In this document: one piece after another, positions 16,804 to 24,095 of the stretch
Layout: the number at the start of each line of letters is the position of its first letter
How positions within the stretch are numbered: the stretch's first letter is position 1
Source of the DNA: Candidatus Yanofskybacteria bacterium RIFCSPHIGHO2_12_FULL_45_19b
Lineage (GTDB): Bacteria; Patescibacteriota; Minisyncoccia; 2-02-FULL-40-12; IGHO2-12-FULL-4
Length of the DNA stretch: 41,031 nucleotides
Assembly (NCBI GenBank): GCA_001794605.1
Contig: MGKD01000023.1
Span: forward strand, 1-41,031
Reading direction: 5' to 3'
The notes under the pieces: generated by a model
What the model was told of the DNA's origin: nothing
Seen by the model: the letters and a program-made list of their open reading frames with translations, nothing else
Database searches by the model: none
Made by a program: the position numbers and the translations under genes

Positions 16804-17493
16804 CTAGTCACGGGCACGCTTTTTGATGCTCGAGATGAGGTCATCCGCATGCTTCTGACCACCCAGACCAAAGGATAAACCTAAGGCGATGGAAAGAGCC
16901 GCTACGATGCCAATGATTACCACACGGAAGATGTCCTCGGCAATTCCTAACTGCGAAAGGGCCACCATCAACGAGAAAACCACTACTACCCAACGAGTCA
17001 ATGTCCCCAAGAAACCTCCGGAGGCCAACTTGGCCGCACGCATTGAAGCCACCACTAAACCTTCCAGGAAACGTGCTACCAAAATACCAATCAATAGTAT
17101 AAAGGCCGCCACGATTACATTCGGGATGTAGAGCACCACAGTACGCAAAAACTCACTGATCTCGGTTAAGCCTAGGATACTAACCGCCGACATTAAGAAG
17201 ACCACAACAAAGAACCACTTCACTAGCTCACCGAAAAAGTGCGCGCTATCTAAATCAAAGCCAGTTCTTTCCCAGACCGTCTTAAAGCCGACTCGTTCCA
17301 AAGCTTCGTCTAAACGTAAAACGCGAATAATGTAGTAGGCCAACTTCGCCGCTAACACCGCAATTAACCAGCCCACTAAAAAGACCACAAGGGCGGCAAT
17401 TAACTTCGGCAGAAAGGCGATCACGGCATACCACAATCCGGTTAAAGAATTGTATACTACGTCAGACGCCAACACCTGATTGTAACTATTCAT
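16804..17493 (-). CDS. MscS-related membrane protein with conserved TM helices
   Basis: 229-aa integral membrane protein. Four to five hydrophobic segments are seen (about residues 20-55, 85-105, 115-140, 165-185 and 190-215). The repeated pattern LPKLIAALVVFLVGWLIAV and YIPNVIVAAFILLIGILVA matches the conserved TM helix repeat of proteins related to small mechanosensitive channels. The glycine-rich SIALGLSFGLGGQKHADDL near the end looks like the pore-lining TM3 and cytoplasmic junction of MscS. The large C-terminal beta domain of true MscS is absent, so gating may differ. It is monocistronic, with its own terminator. Confidence 0.8.
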   Translation of the reverse strand: MNSYNQVLASDVVYNSLTGLWYAVIAFLPKLIAALVVFLVGWLIAVLAAKLAYYIIRVLRLDEALERVGFKTVWERTGFDLDSAHFFGELVKWFFVVVFLMSAVSILGLTEISEFLRTVVLYIPNVIVAAFILLIGILVARFLEGLVVASMRAAKLASGGFLGTLTRWVVVVFSLMVALSQLGIAEDIFRVVIIGIVAALSIALGLSFGLGGQKHADDLISSIKKRARD

Positions 17494-17613
17494 AAATCAC
17501 CTTCCTTTCCCTCCGTCCAACACTTTCTTGCAAAAGTGCGAGACATATTTAATTAAACCAATAACTAATTTTAACACTTAACCGCACGCGCAAGTATTTT
17601 TTTGTGGATAAAC

Positions 17614-17764
17614 CGTCCTGGTGCCGAAGTTGCACTTGCCTTTGGCACGCCGGGACAAGTTCCAGAAGGGATGGATTTCAACAAAAGGAAAAATATCAGG
17701 CACTGGGACGCTCAACGTCGGCAGGAGTAGATTCAACATGCGGTTCAACTTCGGCACTGGGGCG
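17614..17764. repeat. Palindrome-ended repeat, copy G, forming the 3' end of rmuC
   Basis: 151 bp from CGTCCTGGTGCCGAAGTTG to CAACTTCGGCACTGGGGCG, with an inner end AGGCACTGGGACG at 17698-17710 that suggests nesting. The last 69 bp are read as the C-terminus of RmuC. The middle part GGGATGGATTTCAACAAAAG matches the GAPDH copy. Confidence 0.82.
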
Positions 17765-18802
17765 CTCGGCAACGGGAAGATGAATGACCTTATCTACTCG
17801 ATCGAGCATCAGATCCAAGCGCTTCTCCGAATCATCAAATGAACCCTTGGCATCTGACAAGTGTTTACCCAAACGCGCAAAGCCTTCGCCCAGTTTTTGT
17901 CCATCAATACTAACCCGCTCCAACTTCTTCAAAATTTCCTGCGTGCGTTGTGAAACCTCCATATCTTTAAACCAGTGCATAATCGCCGATAATGTTAAGA
18001 ATAGAGTATTAGGCGAAACGATGAAAACTTTCTTGCCACGAGCATAACTCGCCAAATCTAAATCTTTGTAATCCTTAGCCGTCGAGATTATTTCGTAATA
18101 AATCGCTTCCGCCGGGATAAACATCAAGGCTAAATTAACCGTACCTTCGGCCGGCAAAATATATTTACTAGCGATATCGTCAATCTCCCGTTTTACGTCG
18201 GTGGCAAAAGCTTTACGATAAGCATCCCGCTTAATTTCATCCTGCTCCCCCATTAAACGCTCAAAATTTTCGAGGGGAAACTTGGAGTCAATTGGCAGTA
18301 GAAAATTATTTGGCAAGCGCAATACCGCATCCACAGCCTCACCGCTTTTAAAATAATGTTGTAAGGTGTAACGCTCTTTCGGAAAATACTGACTGAGCGA
18401 AGCATCTAAAGAGGTCTCGCCCCAACGCCCGCGTAATTTTGGCGCTTTAAAAATCTCTTGGAAGCTGGCGACACTGCTGACCTTCTGTTGCACCTGGGAA
18501 ATATTTTCCCGTAAGCTGGTTAGCCCAGCGGTAAAACTTTCCACCTGCTTGTGCACATTTTCGCTTGCCTGACGCGTACTTTCACGGCTCTCTTTTAGCT
18601 GTTCTGAAACCAGGCCAATAGTTTCACGTAAGGCGCGGTTAGTTTCGCCAGAAATCGTATCCAGCCGTTGGTTTAGTGACGCTAAACTGGCAACTACCGG
18701 ATCAGCGGTTTGGTCTTTTTTTTTACTCTTGGCGCGGTATTGAATAGTGATAATTACCAGTGCAATTACCACTACCGCCCCCAATAGAATCTGGTAAAAC
18801 AT
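17696..18802 (-). CDS. rmuC: DNA recombination protein RmuC family, with repeat-derived C-terminus
   Basis: RmuC proteins are membrane-anchored, coiled-coil proteins with a PD-(D/E)XK nuclease-like core that limit rearrangements at inverted repeats. Here residues 3-22 form a TM helix, residues 30-115 a coiled coil, and the core contains APKLRGRWGETSLDASLSQY, LPIDSKFPLENFERL and the IPAEAIYYEI segment. I start at the ATG at 18802, directly before the helix. The last 23 residues or so (from about AERPSAEVE to ADVERPSA) are encoded by repeat copy G, so the native C-terminus has been replaced or extended by the element. Given the proposed role of RmuC at inverted repeats, this is a curious target. 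Confidence 0.9.
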   Translation of the reverse strand: MFYQILLGAVVVIALVIITIQYRAKSKKKDQTADPVVASLASLNQRLDTISGETNRALRETIGLVSEQLKESRESTRQASENVHKQVESFTAGLTSLRENISQVQQKVSSVASFQEIFKAPKLRGRWGETSLDASLSQYFPKERYTLQHYFKSGEAVDAVLRLPNNFLLPIDSKFPLENFERLMGEQDEIKRDAYRKAFATDVKREIDDIASKYILPAEGTVNLALMFIPAEAIYYEIISTAKDYKDLDLASYARGKKVFIVSPNTLFLTLSAIMHWFKDMEVSQRTQEILKKLERVSIDGQKLGEGFARLGKHLSDAKGSFDDSEKRLDLMLDRVDKVIHLPVAERPSAEVEPHVESTPADVERPSA

Positions 18803-18833
18803 GTCTGGATTATAACACCTTGAAAAAGTTTGG

Positions 18834-18923
18834 CTAGACAAGAATTAGCGGCGCCGAGAGTGGCGCCGCTAATAACGAGACCCGAAGAACCCGTCGTCCA
18901 AAAAAAACATTTTTCGAAATCAT
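18834..18923 (-). CDS. Possible 29-aa hydrophobic small protein or leader peptide
   Basis: A short minus-strand frame, beginning MISKNVFFGRRVL and ending with a hydrophobic LLAAPLSAPLILV, has a good Shine-Dalgarno (AAGGAG, 6 nt before the ATG at 18921-18923), which is rare in this window. Its 3' half overlaps a perfect hairpin (18845-18872), so it could be a leader peptide with an attenuator before rmuC, whose ATG lies about 30 bp further. No homologue recognised; may be chance. Confidence 0.33.
   Translation of the reverse strand: MISKNVFFGRRVLRVSLLAAPLSAPLILV
18845..18872. terminator. GC-rich hairpin upstream of rmuC
   Basis: TTAGCGGCGCC (18845-18855) pairs perfectly with 18862-18872 around a 6-nt loop. 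It lies between the tRNA-Arg gene and rmuC on the minus strand and could separate the two transcripts. There is no strong T-run. Confidence 0.5.
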
Positions 18924-18990
18924 CGTGGTCTCCTTCCGATCTATAAAACTCTAGTATTCTTTCTATCTAATGAACAGATATTCACGTTTG

Positions 18991-19063
18991 TGGCCCCAGC
19001 TGGATTTGAACCAGCGGCCTCTTCCTTCGGAGGGAAGCGCTCTATCCGTTGAGCTACGAGACC
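18991..19063 (-). tRNA. tRNA-Arg (anticodon CCG)
   Basis: The minus strand folds as a full cloverleaf. The acceptor stem pairs GGTCTCG with TGGGGCC, the anticodon arm is CTTCC-CTCCGAA-GGAAG with anticodon CCG, and the T arm is GCTGG-TTCAAAT-CCAGC. The 3' CCA is not encoded. It reads CGG codons. Confidence 0.93.
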
Positions 19064-19084
19064 GTCAGGCGAGTCGGGCGGGTA

Positions 19085-19105
19085 TCCACTGAGCTATGGG
19101 GTCGC
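19085..19105 (-). pseudogene. tRNA 5' fragment (acceptor strand plus D-arm start)
   Basis: The minus strand reads GACCCCATAGCTCAGTGGATA, the 5' strand of an acceptor stem plus the 5' part of a D-arm. No anticodon or T-arm follows; instead it runs into CCCGCCCGACTCGCC. It stands just 5' of the intact tRNA-Arg and directly after the DedA stop. Confidence 0.55.
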
Positions 19106-19677
19106 TACAATTGTTTTTTAGACAGCCTGAAAACAAAGTGCCATATGGTCAAAAAAATCACAATACCAGCCAGTAGGGCCAGCTCGGCATAATGCAAGTA
19201 CCCCTTAACCAAAACAAAACCGGCACCCGAGGCATAGCCTAGTCCACCAACTACTATTATCCAAATCAAATCAGCCAAAAGATTGACCTCAAAGAATCGC
19301 CTCAAATTAATTTTTAATACCCCGGCCCGCGCTAAAATCGCGTGATGGATTCCATAGGTAAACTTGGAAACAATAAAGGTGTGGATCGGACGATTGGTAA
19401 TATGCTCGTCAAAAGACTTGGTTAGACGCAATAACCACCTGGTAAAAAAATTATTGTGCTGTTTAATAGTGTAGCCCAGCCAGTACCAAGCACCATCACC
19501 AACCAGTCTGCCCACAAGCACAACCAGAAAAACCTGCCCCGGATCAAAAAAACCTAGACTGACGAGGAAACCAACTGAAAATAGGGTGATATCACCCTCC
19601 ACTCCTGAAAGCAAAAAAATCAATAGACAGCCCAGCCAAGGCCAGATTAACAGTGAATCTAAAATAAACGATTGCAT
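19105..19677 (-). CDS. DedA family (VTT domain) membrane protein
   Basis: 190-aa polytopic membrane protein of the DedA/SNARE-associated family, thought to act in lipid carrier or phospholipid flipping and envelope homeostasis. Visible hallmarks are GDGAWYWLGY in the middle, the basic re-entrant segment SKFTYGIHHAILARAGVLKI and the C-terminal helix pair. I start at the ATG at 19677 because the longer frame runs back through the tRNA-Ala gene. That ATG is 2 nt after the CCA of tRNA-Ala on the same strand, so the mRNA is probably released by tRNA 3' processing and starts nearly leaderless. Confidence 0.87.
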   Translation of the reverse strand: MQSFILDSLLIWPWLGCLLIFLLSGVEGDITLFSVGFLVSLGFFDPGQVFLVVLVGRLVGDGAWYWLGYTIKQHNNFFTRWLLRLTKSFDEHITNRPIHTFIVSKFTYGIHHAILARAGVLKINLRRFFEVNLLADLIWIIVVGGLGYASGAGFVLVKGYLHYAELALLAGIVIFLTIWHFVFRLSKKQL

Positions 19678-19679
19678 AT

Positions 19680-19755
19680 TGGTGGACCGGCGGGGATTTG
19701 AACCCCGGACCCCTCGGATGCAAACCGAGTGCTCTGGCCGCTGAGCTACCGGCCC
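19680..19755 (-). tRNA. tRNA-Ala (anticodon TGC)
   Basis: A full cloverleaf on the minus strand. The acceptor stem is GGGCCGG with CCGGTCC, followed by discriminator A and an encoded CCA (19680-19682). The anticodon arm CTCGG-TTTGCAT-CCGAG gives anticodon TGC, reading GCA and GCN. Immediately upstream of the DedA gene. Confidence 0.95.
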
Positions 19756-19790
19756 GCCTACATTAAAATTACGGCGTGGCAAAGCTCGAC

Positions 19791-19820
19791 AAAAATAAAG
19801 CGTCTTAACGCTTTATTTTT
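19791..19820. terminator. Bidirectional terminator before tRNA-Ala
   Basis: AAAAATAAAGCGT (19791-19803) pairs with ACGCTTTATTTTT (19808-19820) around a 4-nt loop, with A- and T-runs on both sides. On the minus strand it should end the LOG-gene transcript before tRNA-Ala. Confidence 0.72.
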
Positions 19821-19873
19821 TTACCATATTTTTAGACAATTGGGAAAGCTAAAGCTGAGAATAAAGATAACCT

Positions 19874-20081
19874 CTTTACTGCCGACATTGCTACTGCCGA
19901 GCTTGCGCACTAAGTAAGGCGTATCACCGGAAGACTGGGATAGAAGGTGCGGGGAATAAAGTAATCAATCATAATGCCGATATTGCAAGCCGTAGTTGAT
20001 CCAACCTCGGTAGTCTGATAACCAAAAGACTGTGACGAGGGGATAGATTTCAACCAAAGGGACAATGTCGGCACTGGGACG
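19874..20081. repeat. Degenerate palindrome-ended repeat, copy H
   Basis: About 208 bp. The right end CAATGTCGGCACTGGGACG is intact (20063-20081) and the left arm TGCCGACATTG (19880-19890) pairs with it, but the outer left end is decayed. The right side is directly followed by the stop codon of the LOG gene at 20082-20084. A short frame inside has no homology. Confidence 0.7.
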
Positions 20082-20822
20082 CTAAAACTCCCTGCGTTCA
20101 GGTGAGTGCTTGATAATTTGATAGGCATCCTCAGCGCTATTTACCACGCGATAGATCTGCATATCCTCCGAATCAATTGCCCGCTTGTTTTCATAAACCT
20201 CCTGCTTAATCCAATTTAATAATGGACGCCAGTATGTCTCGCCCACTAAAATAATCGGCGTAGCTGGAATTTTTTTACACTGTACCAGAGTGATCAACTC
20301 AAACACCTCGTCGAGCGTGCCAAAGCCACCCGGGAAATAAACATAGGCCTGCGCATAATAAGACAGCATCACCTTGCGCACAAAAAAATAGTGGAAAGAA
20401 ATAGCCTTGTCAACAAAACGATTGATACGTTGCTCGAATGGCAATTTAATATTCAGTCCGATTGAATCACCCACCTTGTCTTTATTAGGGTCAGCGGTTT
20501 CAATTCGTGCCTCCACCGCACCACGATTGCCTGCCTCCATAATACCAGGACCACCACCCGTGATAACCGAGTAACCATCTTTGGCCAATAGGTAGCCCAG
20601 GCGACGAGATTCTTCGTACCACTCATCACCACTAACACAACGCGCCGAACCAAAAAAAGTTACGGTACGTTTAAGATCAGCCATAAACTGCCAACCATCA
20701 ATGAACTCCGCCATGATACGAAAAATCCGCCAATGAAAAGATTGGCGCCAATCCTCAACTGGAGTTTTTTTCTCTGCTACCGGGAGCTTTGAGGCCGGTA
20801 GATTATACGACTCCTTGTGCAT
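20082..20822 (-). CDS. LOG family protein (Rossmann fold nucleotide-binding, TIGR00730 type)
   Basis: 246-aa protein related to LONELY GUY enzymes, which hydrolyse nucleoside 5'-monophosphates to release the base. Markers are VTFFGSARCVSGDEWYEESR, VITGGGPGIMEAGNRGA (nucleotide binding) and the signature PGGFGTLDEVFELITLVQ around residues 160-177, where the Arg and Glu are catalytic in LOG enzymes. These proteins are often wrongly labelled lysine decarboxylase. Length is normal, with a 30-aa N-terminal extension. The stop codon abuts repeat copy H, so the last few residues (SPERREF) may have been changed by it. Confidence 0.9.
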   Translation of the reverse strand: MHKESYNLPASKLPVAEKKTPVEDWRQSFHWRIFRIMAEFIDGWQFMADLKRTVTFFGSARCVSGDEWYEESRRLGYLLAKDGYSVITGGGPGIMEAGNRGAVEARIETADPNKDKVGDSIGLNIKLPFEQRINRFVDKAISFHYFFVRKVMLSYYAQAYVYFPGGFGTLDEVFELITLVQCKKIPATPIILVGETYWRPLLNWIKQEVYENKRAIDSEDMQIYRVVNSAEDAYQIIKHSPERREF

Positions 20823-20871
20823 TAAATAATTTTACCACTTTTTTAAAAAGTAGCGAAGAGAAAAAACTATC

Positions 20872-20946
20872 TGGTGGGTGTGGGAGGGATCGAACCTCCG
20901 ACCTCGTCATTATCAGTGACGCGTTCTACCACTGAACTACACACCC
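20872..20946 (-). tRNA. tRNA-Ile (anticodon GAT)
   Basis: A full cloverleaf on the minus strand. The acceptor stem is GGGTGTG with CACACCC, then A and an encoded CCA (20872-20874). The anticodon arm CGTCA-CTGATAA-TGACG gives GAT, and the T arm is GGAGG-TTCGATC-CCTCC. Confidence 0.95.
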
Positions 20947-21004
20947 GCTTATAACTACTGTCTACTTTTAAAAACTAAGAAGGAAAATTACTTTCCTACA
21001 AAGA

Positions 21005-21048
21005 AGCTCGCCCGCCGAAGCTTTAGCGTAGGCGCGAACTACACACCC
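21005..21048 (-). pseudogene. Duplicate of the tRNA-Ile 5' end joined to a short repeat
   Basis: On the minus strand GGGTGTGTAGTTC repeats exactly the first 13 nt of the tRNA-Ile that starts 100 bp downstream, then continues into GCGCCTACGCTAAAGCTTCG and GGCGGGCGAGC, a repeat-like segment. It is not a functional tRNA. Confidence 0.55.
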
Positions 21049-21077
21049 GGGCACTATACCAAAAAGTCGTCTCACTC

Positions 21078-21106
21078 TTTACAAATTAAGGCAATTTTGA
21101 TACAAT
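21078..21106 (+). promoter_or_regulatory. Promoter of the UDG-like gene
   Basis: -35 TTTACA (21078-21083) and -10 TACAAT (21101-21106) are 17 bp apart, a near-consensus sigma-70 promoter. It gives a leader of about 50 nt before the ATG at 21163. Confidence 0.75.
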
Positions 21107-21162
21107 ATCGGAAATCAGCGGATCGTCCTAACGCTCCGCAACCAATCAATACTAAAGGAGAA

Positions 21163-21711
21163 ATGGATAAAAATCAACTATTAAAAGACCTGAATAAACG
21201 CGCTAGTGCCAAGTTCAAGGGCGAAAGGCTGCTTTTTGGCCAGGGCAATTTAAATGCCAGTGTGGTAGTAGTGGCTGAATTCCCGGTCAGCGAAGAGGTC
21301 CATGCCGAGACTCCCCTCGCTGGTCCAGCTGGTAAAATTTTTAATCAAGCCCTACGTGGTTTGGGTTTGTCACGCCGTCAGCTCTACATTACTTATGCCG
21401 TAAAAAGTGCCCCGGCACCTGGAGTCATTCCTAGCCCAAAGGAGGTTAAGCAATTCTCACAATTTCTTAAAGAGGAGATAAAAATTATTGATCCTAAATT
21501 AACCATCGCCTTAGGTAGTGTAGCTCTGCGTGGTTTAAGCGTAAAACTTCCGCTCTTCAACATCCGTGGTCGCTTAATCCGTTTTGGCATCAACTCACTT
21601 TTTGCCACCCACAACCCCGCTACCATCTTAAAAAGCGATGCCCAAAAATTAGAATTTGAGAAAGATTTCGGAAAATTAAATGAGGCACTCGCCTCCATCT
21701 CACTAGCTTAA
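21163..21711 (+). CDS. Uracil-DNA glycosylase superfamily protein lacking iron-sulfur cysteines
   Basis: 182 aa. The order of motifs follows family 4/5 uracil-DNA glycosylases, which start base excision repair of deaminated cytosine: AEFPVSEEVHAETPLAGPAG near residues 35-55, YITYAVKSAPAPG, IDPKLTIALGSVALRGL and a final ATHNPATIL. The protein has no cysteine at all, so the [4Fe-4S] cluster of family 4 cannot form (KCRPP is replaced by KSAPAP), and motif A (normally GEAPG) is altered. It may be a divergent cluster-free enzyme or have lost activity. The ATG at 21163 follows a good Shine-Dalgarno (AAAGGAG); the longer frame does not. One of the few plus-strand genes. Confidence 0.8.
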   Translation: MDKNQLLKDLNKRASAKFKGERLLFGQGNLNASVVVVAEFPVSEEVHAETPLAGPAGKIFNQALRGLGLSRRQLYITYAVKSAPAPGVIPSPKEVKQFSQFLKEEIKIIDPKLTIALGSVALRGLSVKLPLFNIRGRLIRFGINSLFATHNPATILKSDAQKLEFEKDFGKLNEALASISLA

Positions 21712-21723
21712 AGTTTGGGACGA

Positions 21724-22764
21724 CTAGCCGCCTCCACTCTTACCGAGCGCATCGATCAAGCTCATAATTAGGCTGACAAAACCCTTACCAATAATTAACA
21801 CCCCCAGCCCAAGCACGGAATAAAATATCCCCATGCGGGCTTTTTTGGTTTTGCTAACATCCCCACCTGAGGTCATATATAAGAAACCGTTGTAGACAAT
21901 AAGGATCACTGCCAACATGGTGCCCAGTTGAAAAACAAAGTTAGCCAAAGAGGCTAACATGTCAGAAATATTAGTCCAGCTATTAGGCGGATTGATTTTA
22001 AAACCAAAGTCTAATCCTTTAACATTAATATCACCATCTGGAGCGGTCGGGGCATTAGCCCCACTAGCAGACAAGCCGCACTGAGTTGTTGAAACTGTGT
22101 AGCAACTATATTTCACACAACCGTTATCTAGTGGCATGGCCGTATCTGGAGCCGCCATTGGAGCATGCGCGCAATCGCCCTTATCAGCATACGCCTTGGT
22201 ATTTGGAATACAGAAATTCTTCCCCTTTGCATCGGCATAGGCACATGATTTTTCGCTCGCGTCATCACCGACAATGATCAATTGCACCTCGGGGACAGTT
22301 GAAGTAGGTGCAGAATATAGATTATTGCCGATAGTACCCTCTATCAACAATTTAACCTTAACCATCTGTCCAGGAGCCGCTTCGGAGAAGTTACTATAAA
22401 GCGACTGTACGGGAATTTTTTCCTCTAGGTTCTCCCACTGGTTGACCACCAACTTCTGGTGCGAGAAAGGGAACTCTTTAATATCCCGGGCGCGCCAGGG
22501 TGGTTTAATCCATTCAGCACTGAGATCAAATACTAGCGGAGTATCTAGACAAGTTTGGCTGCTATCCTTCCAACGAAAACGAGCAGACACGGTAAAGCTA
22601 CTGTTGATGCCAACCGATTTTGGATTTATATCAAATACAACATCGTATTTACTAGGATCCTGACATTCGCTGGCAATTGCCCGTACAGACTGGGTTGGCA
22701 ACAAAAAAATACTTGCAGAGAGAACAATTAAAAATACCCCTAATTTGAAAAACACTTGTTTCAT
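21724..22764 (-). CDS. Secreted protein with C-terminal TrbC/VirB2-like pilin helices
   Basis: 346 aa. A signal peptide (residues 1-29, ending around SVRAIA) is followed by a beta-rich extracellular region with eight or so cysteines, including ECQDPSKYD, EKSCAYADAKGKNFC and VKYSCYTVSTTQCG. The C-terminus has two TM helices (LASLANFVFQLGTMLAVILI and IFYSVLGLGVLIIGKGFVSL) around the loop YMTSGGDVSKTKKAR, the layout of TrbC/VirB2-type pilins common in CPR genomes. It may form a surface structure; no T4SS genes are in the window. Monocistronic on the minus strand. Confidence 0.75.
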   Translation of the reverse strand: MKQVFFKLGVFLIVLSASIFLLPTQSVRAIASECQDPSKYDVVFDINPKSVGINSSFTVSARFRWKDSSQTCLDTPLVFDLSAEWIKPPWRARDIKEFPFSHQKLVVNQWENLEEKIPVQSLYSNFSEAAPGQMVKVKLLIEGTIGNNLYSAPTSTVPEVQLIIVGDDASEKSCAYADAKGKNFCIPNTKAYADKGDCAHAPMAAPDTAMPLDNGCVKYSCYTVSTTQCGLSASGANAPTAPDGDINVKGLDFGFKINPPNSWTNISDMLASLANFVFQLGTMLAVILIVYNGFLYMTSGGDVSKTKKARMGIFYSVLGLGVLIIGKGFVSLIMSLIDALGKSGGG

Positions 22765-22784
22765 ATTTTAATACTCCCATTATA

Positions 22785-23759
22785 TCAGCTTTTTCGCTTC
22801 AACACCTTTTTAACTGCTGTAATGATACCTTTTACCCCCATGCCAAAATACTCAATCAACTCTTCGGGTTTGCCGGATTCGCCGAAGTGATCATGCATAC
22901 CAATAAATTCTTGTGGCGTTGGCAGGTTGGCTACCAGTAATTCGGCAATGGTTGAGCCAAGCCCGCCCGCGATTTGATGTTCCTCCACACTCACCACTGC
23001 GCCAGTTTTTTTAACCGAAGTCAGAATGGTTTTTGCATCTAGTGGTTTAACGGTGTGTGAGTTGATCACCTCGCACTCGATTCCTTCTTTGGCCAGCTCC
23101 TCGGCCGCCAACAATGCATTATATAAAAGTAGCCCGCAACCAATAATTGAACAGTCTGCCCCTTGCCCTGAGCTCGCCGAAGGGTTGCGCAAAATCTCGG
23201 CTCTACCAATTTCAAAAGGTGAAGCTTCGTTGGTAATTATCGCCGATTTTTCTCGGGTGAAACGCAAATAGGTTGGCTGATTATTTTTTGCGGCCGCTAC
23301 TGTGGCCTTGCGCGCCTCAATCGCATCACACGGTACCACTACTACTATATTCGGCAAAACCCGCATCATGGCAATATCTTCTAATGCCTGGTGGGTCGCC
23401 CCATCCGGGCCAACTGAAACTCCGGCATGATGTCCAGCAATTTTTACTGGCAAATTATTTAAAGCAATGGTGGTGCGAATCTGTTCCCAATTACGCCCGG
23501 GCGAAAAGGTGGCATAACTGGATATGAACGGAATCTTTCCATAATTAGCTAAGCCGGCCGCGACAGTCGCCATATTTTGCTCGGCTACCCCCATTTCAAT
23601 AAATCTTTCGGGGAATCTTTCCTTGAAAGCCGTGGCCCGCGTGGAATCCACTAAATCAGCCGATAGCACCACCACGCGTTCATCTTGTTCACCTGCCAAT
23701 ACTAAACCCTCGCCATAACCATCGCGAATTGAAACTAGTTTTTTGCTCTGATCAATCAT
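22785..23759 (-). CDS. Transketolase, C-terminal subunit
   Basis: 324 aa covering the pyrimidine-binding and C-terminal domains of transketolase (PDH E1 beta-like), which moves two-carbon units in the pentose phosphate pathway. SADLVDSTRATAFKERFPER and FIEMGVAEQNMATVAAGLA contain the conserved Glu that activates thiamine diphosphate; HHAGVSVGPDGATHQALEDI is the substrate-side loop. The C-terminal domain starts around residue 180. Residues 191-200 (NPSASSGQG) come from a short palindrome, CCCTGAGCTCGCCGAAGGG, read in frame. The partner subunit lies 630 bp upstream, with two small membrane-protein genes in between. Confidence 0.92.
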   Translation of the reverse strand: MIDQSKKLVSIRDGYGEGLVLAGEQDERVVVLSADLVDSTRATAFKERFPERFIEMGVAEQNMATVAAGLANYGKIPFISSYATFSPGRNWEQIRTTIALNNLPVKIAGHHAGVSVGPDGATHQALEDIAMMRVLPNIVVVVPCDAIEARKATVAAAKNNQPTYLRFTREKSAIITNEASPFEIGRAEILRNPSASSGQGADCSIIGCGLLLYNALLAAEELAKEGIECEVINSHTVKPLDAKTILTSVKKTGAVVSVEEHQIAGGLGSTIAELLVANLPTPQEFIGMHDHFGESGKPEELIEYFGMGVKGIITAVKKVLKRKS

Positions 23760-23773
23760 ACCGATGAACCAAA

Positions 23774-24022
23774 CTACATGCGACGTGGGCTTGCCTGGTT
23801 ACCTCCCCCAAACATATTTCTAAAAAAATCGACGAAAAAACTATTTCGACCGGTATTATTAGACCAGTTGACGGGGCCGGAGCCTAACCCACGATTAGAC
23901 GCCTGGGAAGTACTTGGATTAACTGCTACTCGAGTAGATAGATAGCCCCACAAGAAAACGAGTGCTAAAATAACACAGAAGGTGACTACTACTGTGACAA
24001 TAACTGTTTTTGATTTATTCAT
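23774..24022 (-). CDS. Small single-TM membrane protein
   Basis: 82 aa. Residues 5-25 form a TM helix (VIVTVVVTFCVILALVFLWG); the rest is a Ser/Asn/Gly-rich tail ending FFRNMFGGGNQASPRRM, probably outside the membrane. The ATG at 24022 has a clear Shine-Dalgarno (AGGAAGG); the longer frame does not need to be used. No family recognised. Located between the two transketolase subunit genes, 14 bp from the C-terminal subunit, so co-transcribed. Confidence 0.65.
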   Translation of the reverse strand: MNKSKTVIVTVVVTFCVILALVFLWGYLSTRVAVNPSTSQASNRGLGSGPVNWSNNTGRNSFFVDFFRNMFGGGNQASPRRM

Positions 24023-24095
24023 GTTTAACCTTCCTATCGCTGGCAGAACCATCTTCACCTAGAGCCAAAGGAAGACGGCCCTGCCAATTGAGACA

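Noticed and set aside
19678-19782. N-terminal extension of the DedA protein
   Set aside because: The extension would be translated from tRNA-Ala; the ATG at 19677 right after the tRNA CCA is the sensible start.
19910-20128. 72-aa frame across repeat copy H
   Set aside because: Entirely composed of repeat DNA and the antisense-frame end of the LOG gene; no support for a protein.
19105-20946. tRNA-linked integrated element (attL/attR)
   Set aside because: Duplicated tRNA 5' ends are only 13-21 bp and about 100 bp apart or unmatched, and no integrase is present; not an integrative element of normal size.
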